Assembly: GCF_009498275.1 (NCBI RefSeq) | Contig: NZ_CP045643.1 | Location: forward strand, 8,246,001 to 8,310,000 | Direction: 5' to 3' | Source: Streptomyces fagopyri | GTDB lineage: Bacteria > Actinomycetota > Actinomycetes > Streptomycetales > Streptomycetaceae | DNA length: 64,000 nt | Part shown: positions 54,411 to 64,000 of the stretch, one piece after another | Layout: every line of letters starts with the position of its first letter | How positions within the stretch are numbered: position 1 is the first letter of the stretch | Program-made: the position numbers and the translations under genes | Notes under the pieces: generated by a model | What the model saw: only the letters and a program-made list of their open reading frames with translations | The model's database searches: none | Told to the model about the DNA's origin: nothing

Positions 54411-57400
54411 TGCCCGCCTCGTTCGCCCAGCGCCGCCTGTGGTTCCTGAACCAGATCGAGGGCGGATCCACCTACAACCTTCCCCTGGCGTTCCGGCTGT
54501 CCGGGACACTCGACGAGGACGCGCTGCGTGACGCGCTGGCGGATCTGACCGCCCGCCACGAGAGCCTGCGAACGCGGATAACCGACGTCGACGGGGAGCC
54601 CGTTCAGGACATCCTGCCCGCCGGGAGCGCCCGTCCTCTGCTCCAGGTGACCGAGACCACCGAGGCCGAACTGAACGGCCGTATGACCGAGGTGATCGGC
54701 ACGGGCTTCGATCTGGCTGTCGATCTGCCGTTGCGTGGCGAGTTGTTCGCCGTCGCTCCGGATGAGTGGGTGCTGGTGCTGGTGGTGCATCACATCGCGT
54801 GCGACGGGTGGTCGATGGGGCCGTTGTGGCGGGATCTGTCGGTGGCGTACGAGGCGCGGTGCGCGGGCCGGGCGCCGTCGTGGGAGCCGCTGCCGGTGCA
54901 GTACGCCGATTACGCCTTGTGGCAGACCGAACTCCTCGGCGAAGCGGGCAACCCTGGCAGCATCCTGGCCGGCCAGCTGGCCTACTGGCGCGGTGCCCTC
55001 GCTGGTCTTCCCGAAGAACTCGCCCTCCCCCTGGACCGGCCCCGCCCCGCGACGGCCAGTCACCGCGGCAGCCGGACCCCGGTGGTCATATCCGCTGCGA
55101 CGCACGCAGGACTGGCTCGACTGGCCCGGCAGCGCGGCGTGACCATGTTCATGCTGCTCCAGACCGCCGTGGCGGTAGTGCTGTCCCGGCTCGGCGCGGG
55201 CACCGACGTTCCCATCGGCACGCCGGTGGCGGGCCGCACGGACGAGCAACTGGACGACCTCGTCGGCTTCTTCGTCAACACACTCGTCCTGCGTACCGAC
55301 CTGTCCGGCGACCCCACGTTCACCGAACTACTGGACCGGGTCAGGGAGACATGCCTGACCGCCTTCGAACACCAGGACGTGCCCTTCGAGCGACTGGTGG
55401 AGGAGCTGGCCCCCGCCCGCTCCATGGCCCGACACCCGCTGTTTCAGGTCATGGTAGCCGTCCAGAACACCGACGACAGCAGCCTTCAGCTGCCCGGAAT
55501 CCAGGCCACGCCCCTCCCCGAGCCCCTCCCTGCCGCCAAGTTCGACCTCGACTTCGAGTTCCGCGAGCGGTTCGGTCCGAACGGCGAGCCGGCGGGCTTG
55601 GAAGGCAGGCTCGTGCACGCGGTCGAGTTGTTTGACGGTGAGTCGGTGGGGTTGGTGGTGGAGCGGTTGGTGCGGGTGTTGGAGGCGGTGGTGGCTGATC
55701 CGGGTGTGCGGGTGTCTGGGGTGGAGTTGTTGTCGGCGGAGGAGCGTCGGCGGGTGTTGGTGGAGTGGAATGACACGGGGGTTGAGGTGGGGGGCGGGGT
55801 GTTGTCGGGGTTGTTCGAGGCGCGGGTGGGGGAGTGCGCGGATCGGACGGCTGTGGTGTTCGAGGGTGTGGGTGTGTCGTATGGGGAGGTGAATGCGCGG
55901 GCGAATCGGTTGGCGCGTTTGCTGGTGGAGGGGGGTGCGGGGCCGGAGGGGGTGGTCGCGTTGGCGGTGCCGCGTTCGGTGGAGATGGTGGTGGCGCTGT
56001 TGGCGGTGGCGAAGACGGGTGCGGCGTATTTGCCGGTGGATCCGGAGTATCCGGTGGAGCGGATCGGGTTCATGGTGGGTGATGCGGGTCCGTCGTGTGT
56101 GGTGACGACGGGTGGGGTGGTGGCGTCGTTGCCGTCGGATGTGTCGTGTGTGGTGTTGGACGATGCGCGTACGGTGGAGGCGTTGGCGGGGTATTCGGAT
56201 GCGGATCTCAGTGATGCGGAGCGGTTGGCGCCGCTGGACGCGGCGCATCCGGCGTATGTGATCTACACGTCCGGCTCCACCGGCCGCCCCAAAGGCGTCC
56301 AGATCCCGCACTCCGCGGTGGTCAACTGCATCGCCTGGATGCAGCACCGATTCCGGATCTCCACGGACGACCGCATGCTGCAGAAGACCCCCTCAGGCTT
56401 CGACGTCTCGGTATGGGAGTACTTCTGGCCGCTCCTGTACGGCGCGACGCTCGTGGTCGCCCAGCCCGGCGGCCACCGCGACCCGGCGTACCTTGGCGAG
56501 CTGATCCGCCGAGAGCGCGTCACCATGGTGCAGTTCGTTCCGTCGATGCTCCAGGCCTTCATGCAGGACACGAACCTCTCCGACTGCGACAGCCTGCGCC
56601 TGGTCGTCTGCGGTGGCGAGGCGCTGCCCGAGGGGCTCGGCCGGGAATTCCGCGACGCCGCGGACACTCTTTTGGTCAACATGTACGGGCCCACCGAGGC
56701 CACCATCCAGATCACCGCATGGGACCTGGACATCGAGGCAGACGTCATCTCGATCGGCACCCCCGTCTTCAACACCCGCGTGTACGTCCTCGACCACCAC
56801 CTCAACCCGGTGCCGCCGGGCGCGGCGGGCGAGCTGTACATCGCCGGCGACCAGTTGGCGCGGGGTTATTTGGGTCGGGCGGGTTTGACTGCGGGTCGTT
56901 TTGTGGGGTGTCCGTTTGGTGGTGTGGGGGAGCGGATGTATCGGACGGGGGATGTGGTGCGGTGGGGTGTGGGGGGTGAGTTGGAGTTTGTGGGTCGTGC
57001 TGATGATCAGGTGAAGGTGCGGGGGTTCCGGATCGAGTTGGGTGAGGTGGAGTCGGCGCTGGGGCGGTGTCCGGGTGTGGGGCAGGCGGTGGCGGTGGTT
57101 CGGGAGGAGGGGGTTGAGAAGCGGCTGGTGGGTTATGTGGTGCCGGCTGTGGGTGGGGTTTCTTCGGGTGGGGTGCGGGAGTTTGTGGCGGGGGTGTTGC
57201 CGGATTACATGGTTCCGTCGGCGGTGGTGGTTCTGGATGACCTGCCGCTGACTCCGAACGGCAAGGTCGACCGCAAAGCGCTGCCGGTGCCGGATTTCAG
57301 TGCGGCGGTGTCCTTTCGTGCTCCGCGTACTGCCCGCGAGGAGGTGTTGTGCGGGGTGTTCGCCGACATTCTCAACCTTGCGTCGGTAGGGATCGACGAC

Positions 57401-60400
57401 TCCTTCTTCGAGTTGGGCGGGCACTCGCTGACCGCCACCCGGCTGGTCAGTCGAGTCCGCAGTGTGCTGGGTGTCGACCTGACGGTCCGCGCCCTGTTCG
57501 AGGCACCCACCGCCGCCCGCCTCGCCGAAAAACTGGCCGAGGCGGACGAGCAGGAACCCACAGCGTCGGTCCGCCCCGCTCTCGTCCCCACCCAACGACC
57601 CCACCCGGTACCCCTGTCACCAGCCCAGCAGCGCCTGTGGTTCATCGATCAAATGGAGGGTTCGAGCCCCTTCTACACCATGCCCTTCGCGTTCCGCCTG
57701 TCCACGGAACCCGACACCCAAGCCCTACGGGAAGCCCTGGCGGACGTCGTCGCCCGCCACGAGAGTCTGCGCACCGTCTTCCCCCAGACGAACGGAACAC
57801 CGAACCAACTGATCCGGGAGCCCGGCGAAGCACATCCGGACCTGATGGTCACCCCGGTGACACCACAGGAGCTGCCGTCAGCCGTTGCCGCCGCCGCACA
57901 GCGCCCCTTCGATCTGGCTGTCGATCTGCCGTTGCGTGGCGAGTTGTTCGTCCTCGCTCCGGATGAGTGGGTGCTGGTGCTGGTGGTGCATCACATCGCG
58001 TGCGACGGGTGGTCGATGGGGCCGTTGTGGCGGGATCTGTCGGTGGCGTACGAGGCGCGGTGCGCGGGCCGGGCGCCGTCGTGGGAGCCGCTGCCGGTGC
58101 AGTACGCCGATTACGCCTTGTGGCAGACCGAACTCCTCGGCTCGGAGTCCGCTCCCGACAGCCTCATCAACACCCAGGCCGCCTACTGGCGCACCGCCTT
58201 GGCCGGCCTTCCCGAAGAACTCAACCTTCCGCTGGACCGGCCCCGCTCGCCGCGTCCCTCCCACAGAGGAGACGGAGTCGAGGTTGCGATCGGCGCGGAA
58301 CTCCACCACGCCCTGACGACACTCGCGCACGACCATCAGGTCAGTGTGTTCATGGTGTTCCAGGCCGCGTTCGCCTGCGTGCTGTCCCGGCTCGGCGCGG
58401 GCACCGACGTTCCCATCGGCACGCCGGTGGCGGGCCGCACGGACGAGCAACTGGACGACCTCGTCGGGTTCTTCGTCAACATGTTGGTCCTGCGCACCGA
58501 CCTGTCCGGCGACCCCACCTTCCGCGACCTGCTGGCACAGGTACGCGAGACGAATCTGTCCGCCCACGCTCACCAGGACCTGCCCTTCGACCGTCTCGTC
58601 GATCTTCTGAACCCGCACCGTTCCACCTCCTGCCACCCCCTTTTCCAGGTAATGCTCGCCCTCGACAACACCGTTGAGACCCGCCTGGACCTGACCGGGA
58701 CAACTGTCACCGGATACCCGGTGAAAACCGGCGTCGCCAAGTTCGACCTGGCTCTGAACCTCCTTGAGCACCACACTCCCGATGGCCGGCCCGGTGGCAT
58801 CGACGGTGTCCTCCAGTACGCGGTCGAGTTGTTTGACGGTGAGTCGGTGGGGTTGGTGGTGGAGCGGTTGGTGCGGGTGTTGGAGGCGGTGGTGGCTGAT
58901 CCGGGTGTGCGGGTGTCTGGGGTGGAGTTGTTGTCGGCGGAGGAGCGTCGGCGGGTGTTGGTGGAGTGGAATGACACGGGGGTTGAGGTGGGGGGCGGGG
59001 TGTTGTCGGGGTTGTTCGAGGCGCGGGTGGGGGAGTGCGCGGATCGGACGGCTGTGGTGTTCGAGGGTGTGGGTGTGTCGTATGGGGAGGTGAATGCGCG
59101 GGCGAATCGGTTGGCGCGTTTGCTGGTGGAGGGGGGTGCGGGGCCGGAGGGGGTGGTCGCGTTGGCGGTGCCGCGTTCGGTGGAGATGGTGGTGGCGCTG
59201 TTGGCGGTGGCGAAGACGGGTGCGGCGTATTTGCCGGTGGATCCGGAGTATCCGGTGGAGCGGATCGGGTTCATGGTGGGTGATGCGGGTCCGTCGTGTG
59301 TGGTGACGACGGGTGGGGTGGTGGCGTCGTTGCCGTCGGATGTGTCGTGTGTGGTGTTGGACGATGCGCGTACGGTGGAGGCGTTGGCGGGGTATTCGGA
59401 TGCGGATCTCAGTGATGCGGAGCGGTTGGCGCCGCTGGACGCGGCGCATCCGGCGTATGTGATCTACACGTCCGGCTCCACCGGCCGCCCCAAAGGCGTC
59501 CTGGTCACCCACACAGGCATCCCAAGTCTGGTGGCAGCCCAGCGCGAGCGGCTGGCCGTCGACGCGCACAGCCGCGTCCTGCAGCTAGCCTCCCTCAGCT
59601 TCGACGCCGCGTCCGGAGAAATCCTCCGCGCCCTGCTGTCAGGAGCGGCACTCGTCGTCTCCCAGGAGGCCACCTCCGGCCCCGACGGACTGGCCCGCGT
59701 CCTCCACGAGGAATCAGTCACCCACGCCTTCATCCCGCCCGCACTCCTGTCCACCCTGCCCGAAGACGCTCTCGACGGGCTGAAGACCCTGACCGTCGGT
59801 GGTGAGGCGAGCCCGCCGGCCCTGGCGGAACCCTGGGCGACCGGCCGCCGGATGCTCAACGGCTACGGTCCCACCGAATCCACGGTCGTCGCGACCCACT
59901 ACCGGGTTCGCTCCGGGGACGCTGCCCTGGCCAGGACAGCGCTGCCGATCGGAACACCGATCTGGAACACGCGGGTCTATGTCCTGGACGCTCGGTTGCG
60001 GCCGGTGCCGGTGGGGGTTGCTGGTGAGTTGTACATCGCGGGTGCGGGTCTGGCGCGGGGTTATTTGGGTCGGGCGGGTTTGACCGCGGGTCGTTTTGTG
60101 GGGTGTCCGTTTGGTGGTGTGGGGGAGCGGATGTATCGGACGGGGGATGTGGTGCGGTGGGGTGTGGGGGGTGAGTTGGAGTTTGTGGGTCGTGCTGATG
60201 ATCAGGTGAAGGTGCGGGGGTTCCGGATCGAGTTGGGTGAGGTGGAGTCGGCGCTGGGGCGGTGTCCGGGTGTGGGGCAGGCGGTGGCGGTGGTTCGGGA
60301 GGAGGGGGTTGAGAAGCGGCTGGTGGGTTATGTGGTGCCGGCTGTGGGTGGGGTTTCTTCGGGTGGGGTGCGGGAGTTTGTGGCGGGGGTGTTGCCGGAT

Positions 60401-61552
60401 TACATGGTTCCGTCGGCGGTGGTGGTTCTGGATGACCTGCCGCTGACTCCGAACGGCAAGGTCGACCGCAAAGCGCTGCCGGTGCCGGATTTCAGTGCGG
60501 CGGTGTCCTTTCGTGCTCCGCGTACTGCCCGCGAGGAGGTGTTGTGCGGGGTGTTCGCCGACATTCTCAACCTTGCGTCGGTAGGGATCGACGACTCCTT
60601 CTTCGAGTTGGGCGGGCACTCGCTGACCGCCACCCGGCTGGTCAGTCGAGTCCGCAGTGTGCTGGGTGTCGACCTGACGGTCCGCGCCCTGTTCGAGGCA
60701 CCCACCGCCGCCCGCCTCGCCGAAAGACTGGGAGCACAGACCGCCGACACCGCCTTGGACGTGGTACTTCCTGTCAACGCGCGAGGGACAGGCGCCCCAC
60801 TCTTCTGCGTCCATCCCGCCGGCGGTCTGAGTTGGGTCTACGCCCGACTCCTTCCCCACCTCCCGAAGGACCAGCGGGTCTACGGCCTTCAAGCCCGTGG
60901 GCTCGCGCGTGAGGAGCATGTTCCGGCGACGGTCGAAGAGATAGCCGCGGACTACGTCCGGCAGATGCGCGACATCCAGCCGTCCGGCCCCTACCGACTG
61001 CTCGGCTGGTCCTTCGGCGGGGTCATCGCTCACACCGTGGCCGTCCAGCTCCAGCGGCAGGGCGAGAAGGTCGACTTCCTCGCCCTGCTGGACGCACACC
61101 CCGTACCAGGAAACGAGGACACGGACGACGACACTCAGCTGCTGGCAGATCTCGCCAGGTCGATCGGGGTGACCCTGGACGCCGGAGCGGCCGTCCAGGA
61201 CTTCCCCCGCACGATCCTCGATTGCCTGAGGACGACGGGTCACCCCCTGCAAGACCTACCGGTAGCCGCGCTCCTTGCGATGCGCCAGGACTACCGGATC
61301 GCCCGGGCCGCACGACGTACCCACGTTCCCGAGGTCTTCCGAGGAAGCGTGCTGGAGTTCACCGCCACCGGGAGTTCCCCGGAAGGCACCTCCCGGACTG
61401 GACGCTGGGCGGCCTTCGTCGAGGGAGACATCACACATCACCTGGTCATGTGCCGGCACGAGGACATGATGCAACCCCAACAACTGCCCCTCCTCGGGAA
61501 GATCCTGCGGGAAGAACTGCGCACGCTGCGCGGACCCACCCCGACGTCCTGA
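54407..61552 (+). CDS. NRPS 2: C-A-T-C-A-T-TE
   Basis: 2,381 aa. Module 1: C (HHIACDG at 128-134), A and T (Ser1007). Module 2: C (HHIACDG from 1195), A and T (Ser2072). The terminal TE has GWSFGG (Ser2202). Pocket residues read by eye are D-V-W-Q-V-G-M-I-Q for module 1 (close to the Thr/Ser type) and D-A-G-F-T-G-G-V-V for module 2 (unassigned). No epimerase or methyltransferase domain is present. Long stretches of modules 1 and 2 are almost identical in DNA sequence, with an unusual GT-rich codon style. The TE should release or cyclise the product. Confidence 0.95.
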   Translation: MMPASFAQRRLWFLNQIEGGSTYNLPLAFRLSGTLDEDALRDALADLTARHESLRTRITDVDGEPVQDILPAGSARPLLQVTETTEAELNGRMTEVIGTGFDLAVDLPLRGELFAVAPDEWVLVLVVHHIACDGWSMGPLWRDLSVAYEARCAGRAPSWEPLPVQYADYALWQTELLGEAGNPGSILAGQLAYWRGALAGLPEELALPLDRPRPATASHRGSRTPVVISAATHAGLARLARQRGVTMFMLLQTAVAVVLSRLGAGTDVPIGTPVAGRTDEQLDDLVGFFVNTLVLRTDLSGDPTFTELLDRVRETCLTAFEHQDVPFERLVEELAPARSMARHPLFQVMVAVQNTDDSSLQLPGIQATPLPEPLPAAKFDLDFEFRERFGPNGEPAGLEGRLVHAVELFDGESVGLVVERLVRVLEAVVADPGVRVSGVELLSAEERRRVLVEWNDTGVEVGGGVLSGLFEARVGECADRTAVVFEGVGVSYGEVNARANRLARLLVEGGAGPEGVVALAVPRSVEMVVALLAVAKTGAAYLPVDPEYPVERIGFMVGDAGPSCVVTTGGVVASLPSDVSCVVLDDARTVEALAGYSDADLSDAERLAPLDAAHPAYVIYTSGSTGRPKGVQIPHSAVVNCIAWMQHRFRISTDDRMLQKTPSGFDVSVWEYFWPLLYGATLVVAQPGGHRDPAYLGELIRRERVTMVQFVPSMLQAFMQDTNLSDCDSLRLVVCGGEALPEGLGREFRDAADTLLVNMYGPTEATIQITAWDLDIEADVISIGTPVFNTRVYVLDHHLNPVPPGAAGELYIAGDQLARGYLGRAGLTAGRFVGCPFGGVGERMYRTGDVVRWGVGGELEFVGRADDQVKVRGFRIELGEVESALGRCPGVGQAVAVVREEGVEKRLVGYVVPAVGGVSSGGVREFVAGVLPDYMVPSAVVVLDDLPLTPNGKVDRKALPVPDFSAAVSFRAPRTAREEVLCGVFADILNLASVGIDDSFFELGGHSLTATRLVSRVRSVLGVDLTVRALFEAPTAARLAEKLAEADEQEPTASVRPALVPTQRPHPVPLSPAQQRLWFIDQMEGSSPFYTMPFAFRLSTEPDTQALREALADVVARHESLRTVFPQTNGTPNQLIREPGEAHPDLMVTPVTPQELPSAVAAAAQRPFDLAVDLPLRGELFVLAPDEWVLVLVVHHIACDGWSMGPLWRDLSVAYEARCAGRAPSWEPLPVQYADYALWQTELLGSESAPDSLINTQAAYWRTALAGLPEELNLPLDRPRSPRPSHRGDGVEVAIGAELHHALTTLAHDHQVSVFMVFQAAFACVLSRLGAGTDVPIGTPVAGRTDEQLDDLVGFFVNMLVLRTDLSGDPTFRDLLAQVRETNLSAHAHQDLPFDRLVDLLNPHRSTSCHPLFQVMLALDNTVETRLDLTGTTVTGYPVKTGVAKFDLALNLLEHHTPDGRPGGIDGVLQYAVELFDGESVGLVVERLVRVLEAVVADPGVRVSGVELLSAEERRRVLVEWNDTGVEVGGGVLSGLFEARVGECADRTAVVFEGVGVSYGEVNARANRLARLLVEGGAGPEGVVALAVPRSVEMVVALLAVAKTGAAYLPVDPEYPVERIGFMVGDAGPSCVVTTGGVVASLPSDVSCVVLDDARTVEALAGYSDADLSDAERLAPLDAAHPAYVIYTSGSTGRPKGVLVTHTGIPSLVAAQRERLAVDAHSRVLQLASLSFDAASGEILRALLSGAALVVSQEATSGPDGLARVLHEESVTHAFIPPALLSTLPEDALDGLKTLTVGGEASPPALAEPWATGRRMLNGYGPTESTVVATHYRVRSGDAALARTALPIGTPIWNTRVYVLDARLRPVPVGVAGELYIAGAGLARGYLGRAGLTAGRFVGCPFGGVGERMYRTGDVVRWGVGGELEFVGRADDQVKVRGFRIELGEVESALGRCPGVGQAVAVVREEGVEKRLVGYVVPAVGGVSSGGVREFVAGVLPDYMVPSAVVVLDDLPLTPNGKVDRKALPVPDFSAAVSFRAPRTAREEVLCGVFADILNLASVGIDDSFFELGGHSLTATRLVSRVRSVLGVDLTVRALFEAPTAARLAERLGAQTADTALDVVLPVNARGTGAPLFCVHPAGGLSWVYARLLPHLPKDQRVYGLQARGLAREEHVPATVEEIAADYVRQMRDIQPSGPYRLLGWSFGGVIAHTVAVQLQRQGEKVDFLALLDAHPVPGNEDTDDDTQLLADLARSIGVTLDAGAAVQDFPRTILDCLRTTGHPLQDLPVAALLAMRQDYRIARAARRTHVPEVFRGSVLEFTATGSSPEGTSRTGRWAAFVEGDITHHLVMCRHEDMMQPQQLPLLGKILREELRTLRGPTPTS
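54707..54940 (+). repeat. C-domain repeat, NRPS 2 module 1 copy
   Basis: This 234-bp stretch around the HHIACDG motif is almost identical to 57908-58141 in module 2 (offset 3,201 bp), with only a few changed bases. It covers the donor/acceptor active-site region of the condensation domain. Confidence 0.9.
55617..56300 (+). repeat. C/A junction repeat, NRPS 2 module 1 copy
   Basis: 684 bp read as identical to 58818-59501 (offset 3,201 bp). It encodes the end of the C domain, the linker and the A-domain N-terminal part up to the [10 protein letters not shown] core. Identity stops abruptly where the substrate-binding region begins. Confidence 0.9.
56856..57530 (+). repeat. A/T repeat, NRPS 2 module 1 copy
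   Basis: 675 bp essentially identical to 60051-60725 (offset 3,195 bp), with one T/C change noted near 56888. It runs from the A-domain end through the whole T domain to the linker. The first 500 bp also match NRPS 1. The divergent substrate core lies between this and the 55617-56300 repeat. Confidence 0.9.
58818..59501 (+). repeat. C/A junction repeat, NRPS 2 module 2 copy
   Basis: This is the second copy of the 684-bp block at 55617-56300. Translated products are the same residue for residue from the C-domain end ([12 protein letters not shown]) to [10 protein letters not shown]. Confidence 0.9.
60051..60725 (+). repeat. A/T repeat, NRPS 2 module 2 copy
   Basis: This is the second copy of the 675-bp block at 56856-57530. 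The region is extended upstream to 59966 where it also matches NRPS 1. It ends at the T-domain/TE linker. Confidence 0.9.
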
Positions 61553-61634
61553 AGCCACATTGCCGGACGGCCATGCCGCACACCCTTGCGGTGCCCCTTA
61601 TCTAGTGAAATCCACCGACTGGAGAAGTCACGCA

Positions 61635-62351
61635 ATGTCCCATCCCCTGCTCTTCCTTTGGGCCCACTCCCGCTCACGTTCCACCGCCTTCTTCCGCATG
61701 ATGCTGGAGCGCGGGGACTTCGTCGGCGTGCACGAGCCGTTCTCCAGCATCGTCGCCCAGGGCTACGCAGACGTCGGCGGGGAAAAGGCCACCACCGGCG
61801 CGGAGGTCCTCGACCTGCTGCAGACCATGGCGCAGAGCACCCCGGTCTTCGTGAAGGAAGTGACCGAGTACCGCTACGACGTCCTCGACGACCCGCGGCT
61901 CCCGCGGCTGGGAACACATACGTTCCTCGTCCGCCACCCCGAACCCACCATCGCCTCACACCACTTCATGAATCCGGAGGTGACCTGCGGCGAGATCGGC
62001 TATGAGCATGAGTACGAGACGTTCGATCTCATCCGGCAACGGACTCGTCGCACGCCCGTCCTCATCGAGGCAGAAGACCTCGTGGCGTCCCCCGAGACGG
62101 TCGTCGAGGACTACTGCCGGCGCACCGGAATCCCCTACGACCCTGCGGCCCTGTCGTGGAGCGAGGGCGAGCAGAACGAGTGGGAGCGCACGGCGAAGTG
62201 GCACCAGGACGTCGTCCGAAGCACCGGCTTCTCGGCCCGGAGCAACACCTACGCCGCCGACATGCACAACCACCCGCGTCTGGCTGAGTACTACGCCCAC
62301 CACCTGCCGTTCTACGAGCGTCTTCGGACCGCTTCGCCCCTGGACGCGTAG
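61635..62351 (+). CDS. Sulfotransferase family protein
   Basis: 238 aa from the ATG at 61635 (GGAGAAG site). The 5'-phosphosulfate loop is AHSRSRSTAFFRMM near the N terminus, and the 3'-phosphate-binding strand-turn is LVRHPEPTIASHHF (about residue 97). These are the PAPS-binding marks of the sulfotransferase fold. It probably sulfates a hydroxyl of the peptide or polyketide, for example a phenol or the hydroxyl derived from hydroxymalonate. cysD/cysN in the same cluster support the PAPS demand. The acceptor is unknown. Confidence 0.82.
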   Translation: MSHPLLFLWAHSRSRSTAFFRMMLERGDFVGVHEPFSSIVAQGYADVGGEKATTGAEVLDLLQTMAQSTPVFVKEVTEYRYDVLDDPRLPRLGTHTFLVRHPEPTIASHHFMNPEVTCGEIGYEHEYETFDLIRQRTRRTPVLIEAEDLVASPETVVEDYCRRTGIPYDPAALSWSEGEQNEWERTAKWHQDVVRSTGFSARSNTYAADMHNHPRLAEYYAHHLPFYERLRTASPLDA

Positions 62352-62415
62352 CGCGCTCCACGACCGATCCGACCGCACGCCGCTGAATACCGGCCTCCTG
62401 GAAAGAGACAGATAG

Positions 62416-63363
62416 ATGCGCATCGTTTTCATGGGCTACCAGACCTGGGGGCACCGGGTCCTCGAGCAGCTCCTGACTGCCGGGCACGAAATTCCCCTCG
62501 TCATCACCCACCCCGCCAGCGATCACGTCTACGAGACGATCTGGAACGACTCGGTTGTAGCCCTCGCCGAGCGCCACGGCATACCCGTCCTGGAGCGTGC
62601 TTACGCCAACGACGACGAGGTCGCCGCACTGCTTCGCGAACTCCGCCCCGAACTGCTGGTCTCCTCCGACTGGCGCACGTGGGTGGCGCCCGAGATCTAC
62701 AGCCTTGCCCAGCATGGCGCCATCAACGTCCACGACGCCCTACTGCCCCGCTACGGCGGCTTCGCTCCGCTGAACTGGGCGCTGATCAACGGCGAGTCCG
62801 AGGTCGGCGTCACGGCGCACTTCATGAACGAGCACTTCGACCTGGGCGACATCCTTGTCCAGAAGCGCGTCCCCGTCGACGACAAGGACACGGTCACCGA
62901 CCTGTTCCACAAGACGATCGACCTGTTCGGACCAGTCACCCTGGAGGCTGTCGACCAGATAGCCTCCGGCCGCACGGACTGGACCAAGCAAGACCCCAGC
63001 CAGGCCACCTTCTTCCACAAGCGGTCGGTCGAGGACAGCCGTATCGACTGGACCTGCTCAGCTCAGGAGATCGTCAACCTGGTCCGCGCCCAGGTGGACC
63101 CGTATCCCAATGCCTTCGCCTACTTCAAGGGCGAGCGCATCCGCATCCTGGCCGCGTCCGTTTCGTCCCAGCGACTGGGCGGCACCGCGGGCCGGGTCTT
63201 CCGACCCGAGGGCGAGGGCGTCGCGGTTGTCTGCGGGCCGGGCGCGCGCAAGGGAACGGAGTACGGACTGGTCATCGACCGACTCAGGACCGACAGCGGC
63301 GAGGAGTACCGGGGCGTCGACTTTTTCGCCCGGATGGGCGGCTACGTCACCAGCCGAGCCTAG
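62416..63363 (+). CDS. Formyltransferase (CchA-like)
   Basis: 315 aa. The formyltransferase domain has the motif INVHDALLPRYGGFAPLNWALINGE with the catalytic Asn-His-Asp set (HDALLPRYGG, GVTAHFMNEHFDLGD). The N terminus MRIVFMGYQTWGH and the ending FFARMGGYVTSRA closely resemble CchA, the N5-hydroxyornithine formyltransferase of coelichelin. It transfers formyl from 10-formyltetrahydrofolate. The acceptor here may be hydroxyornithine or another amine. No ornithine N-hydroxylase was seen in the window. Confidence 0.9.
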   Translation: MRIVFMGYQTWGHRVLEQLLTAGHEIPLVITHPASDHVYETIWNDSVVALAERHGIPVLERAYANDDEVAALLRELRPELLVSSDWRTWVAPEIYSLAQHGAINVHDALLPRYGGFAPLNWALINGESEVGVTAHFMNEHFDLGDILVQKRVPVDDKDTVTDLFHKTIDLFGPVTLEAVDQIASGRTDWTKQDPSQATFFHKRSVEDSRIDWTCSAQEIVNLVRAQVDPYPNAFAYFKGERIRILAASVSSQRLGGTAGRVFRPEGEGVAVVCGPGARKGTEYGLVIDRLRTDSGEEYRGVDFFARMGGYVTSRA

Positions 63364-63439
63364 CCGCGCCGTCGCCGACAGTGCCCGCCAGGAAAGCAGT
63401 GACGAAAGACCGCATCAGGTCAGGACGGAGTATGTCGTG

Positions 63440-64000
63440 ATGAGCTGGATCAGCAAGAAGCGCCGCGTCGCCGTGGTAGGCGCGGGCGCGGCGGGGACGC
63501 TGACCGCCGCCCGGCTGCTGAAGACGGCCGCGGCGCGCCGTCTTCCACTGGAGGTGGTGCTCGTCGATCCCTGCGCTGAGGCCGGGCGGGGTGTGGCCTA
63601 CCGAACCGAGGATCCGCGTCACGTTCTCAATGTGCCCGCGGGCAGGATGAGCGCCGACCCCGACGACCCGGACCACTTCACACGCTGGCTGGCGGAGCGG
63701 GGATGGCCCGAGGACGCGAGCACCGAATTCGTACCGCGGGCGCAGTTCGGAGCCTACCTGGCGCACGTACTGGCGGCAGCCGCCACCTGTCCTGGCCCGG
63801 CACGACTCCGCCGCAGAGCCGCGAGGGCAGTGGGCATCCGGCGCGGCGGGCCGGCACTCCAGCTCGACCTGGGACCGGACGGAATCCTTACTGCCGACGC
63901 GGTCGTCCTGGCCACCGGAAACCCCCCTCCCTCCCAAGCCTGGGCGCCGGCGGGGCTCCGCGGCGCCGAGGCATTCGTGCCCGATCCATGGGCACCGGGG
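63440..64000 (+). CDS. FAD/NAD(P)-binding oxidoreductase (truncated by window end)
   Basis: ATG at 63440 with GGACGGAG upstream; the frame is open to the end of the window (187 codons seen). The N terminus RVAVVGAGAAGTLTAARLL is a GxGxxG dinucleotide fold, followed by GRGVAYRTEDPRHVLNVPAGRMSADP, VVLATGNPPP and DPWAPG. This pattern belongs to the NAD_binding_9 group of FAD/NAD(P) proteins, not to the classic ornithine monooxygenases. The role is unknown. It is likely co-transcribed with the formyltransferase gene. Confidence 0.8.
   Translation, partial: MSWISKKRRVAVVGAGAAGTLTAARLLKTAAARRLPLEVVLVDPCAEAGRGVAYRTEDPRHVLNVPAGRMSADPDDPDHFTRWLAERGWPEDASTEFVPRAQFGAYLAHVLAAAATCPGPARLRRRAARAVGIRRGGPALQLDLGPDGILTADAVVLATGNPPPSQAWAPAGLRGAEAFVPDPWAPG

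Noticed and set aside
53580..60725. CRISPR or mobile repeat
   Set aside because: The repeats are long, lie in frame within NRPS modules and encode domains; there is no spacer array.

Overview
The window is high-G+C actinobacterial DNA and almost certainly Streptomyces. GTG starts and ATGA/TGATG start-stop overlaps are common, and the genes include a TerD protein, an Rv1733c-like membrane protein, a PucR-like regulator and large modular NRPS/PKS genes. No rRNA, tRNA or CRISPR array was seen.

Region 1 (about 1-19,700) looks like ordinary chromosome. It holds a multi-pass membrane protein with a lipase-like serine motif, a beta-helix/AAA+ ATPase fusion, an Rv1733c-like membrane protein, a MOSC protein, a P/Q-rich small protein, a TerD protein, an HpnB-like glycosyltransferase, a glutamate-racemase-like protein, an O-antigen-ligase-like protein, apolipoprotein N-acyltransferase, a Nudix hydrolase, a 3-hydroxybutyrate dehydrogenase-like SDR, a GAF/PucR-type regulator and an MHS-family transporter. 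A perfect palindrome separates the last two convergent genes.

Region 2 (about 19,700-22,300) is a junction. It contains tandem direct repeats, two truncated transposase remnants of different types, one orphan gene of unknown function and a candidate 52-residue exported peptide. It marks the left edge of a laterally assembled accessory region.

Region 3 (22,445 to the window end) is one large hybrid NRPS/PKS biosynthetic gene cluster that I cannot match to a known product. The first block (22,445-45,824) is a nearly gapless run of plus-strand genes. It encodes MbtH, a complete 4-hydroxyphenylglycine pathway (HmaS, Hmo, HpgT), and a SagB-type flavin oxidoreductase. Next come an acyl-CoA dehydrogenase, a stand-alone acyl-AMP ligase, a carrier protein, a second degenerate dehydrogenase-like protein, a DapB-like reductase, a PPTase-like protein and an AMP-ligase/carrier fusion. 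A single-module PKS follows, with the order KS-AT-KR-DH-ACP. The block ends with the FkbK/J/I/H set for hydroxymalonyl-ACP (no FkbG methyltransferase), a type II thioesterase and a second PPTase.

The middle block holds two LuxR-type regulators, cysD/cysN for sulfate activation and a cupin-like protein. The right block holds an AccE-like subunit, NRPS 1 (C-A-T), NRPS 2 (C-A-T-C-A-T-TE), a sulfotransferase, a CchA-like formyltransferase and a truncated FAD/NAD(P)-binding protein. A working model is a starter acid loaded on a discrete carrier, one polyketide extension (possibly with hydroxymalonate), three amino acids, release by the TE domain, and sulfation and/or formylation. The A domains of NRPS 2 carry near-identical DNA blocks on either side of divergent substrate-binding cores, a strong sign of recombination or gene conversion.
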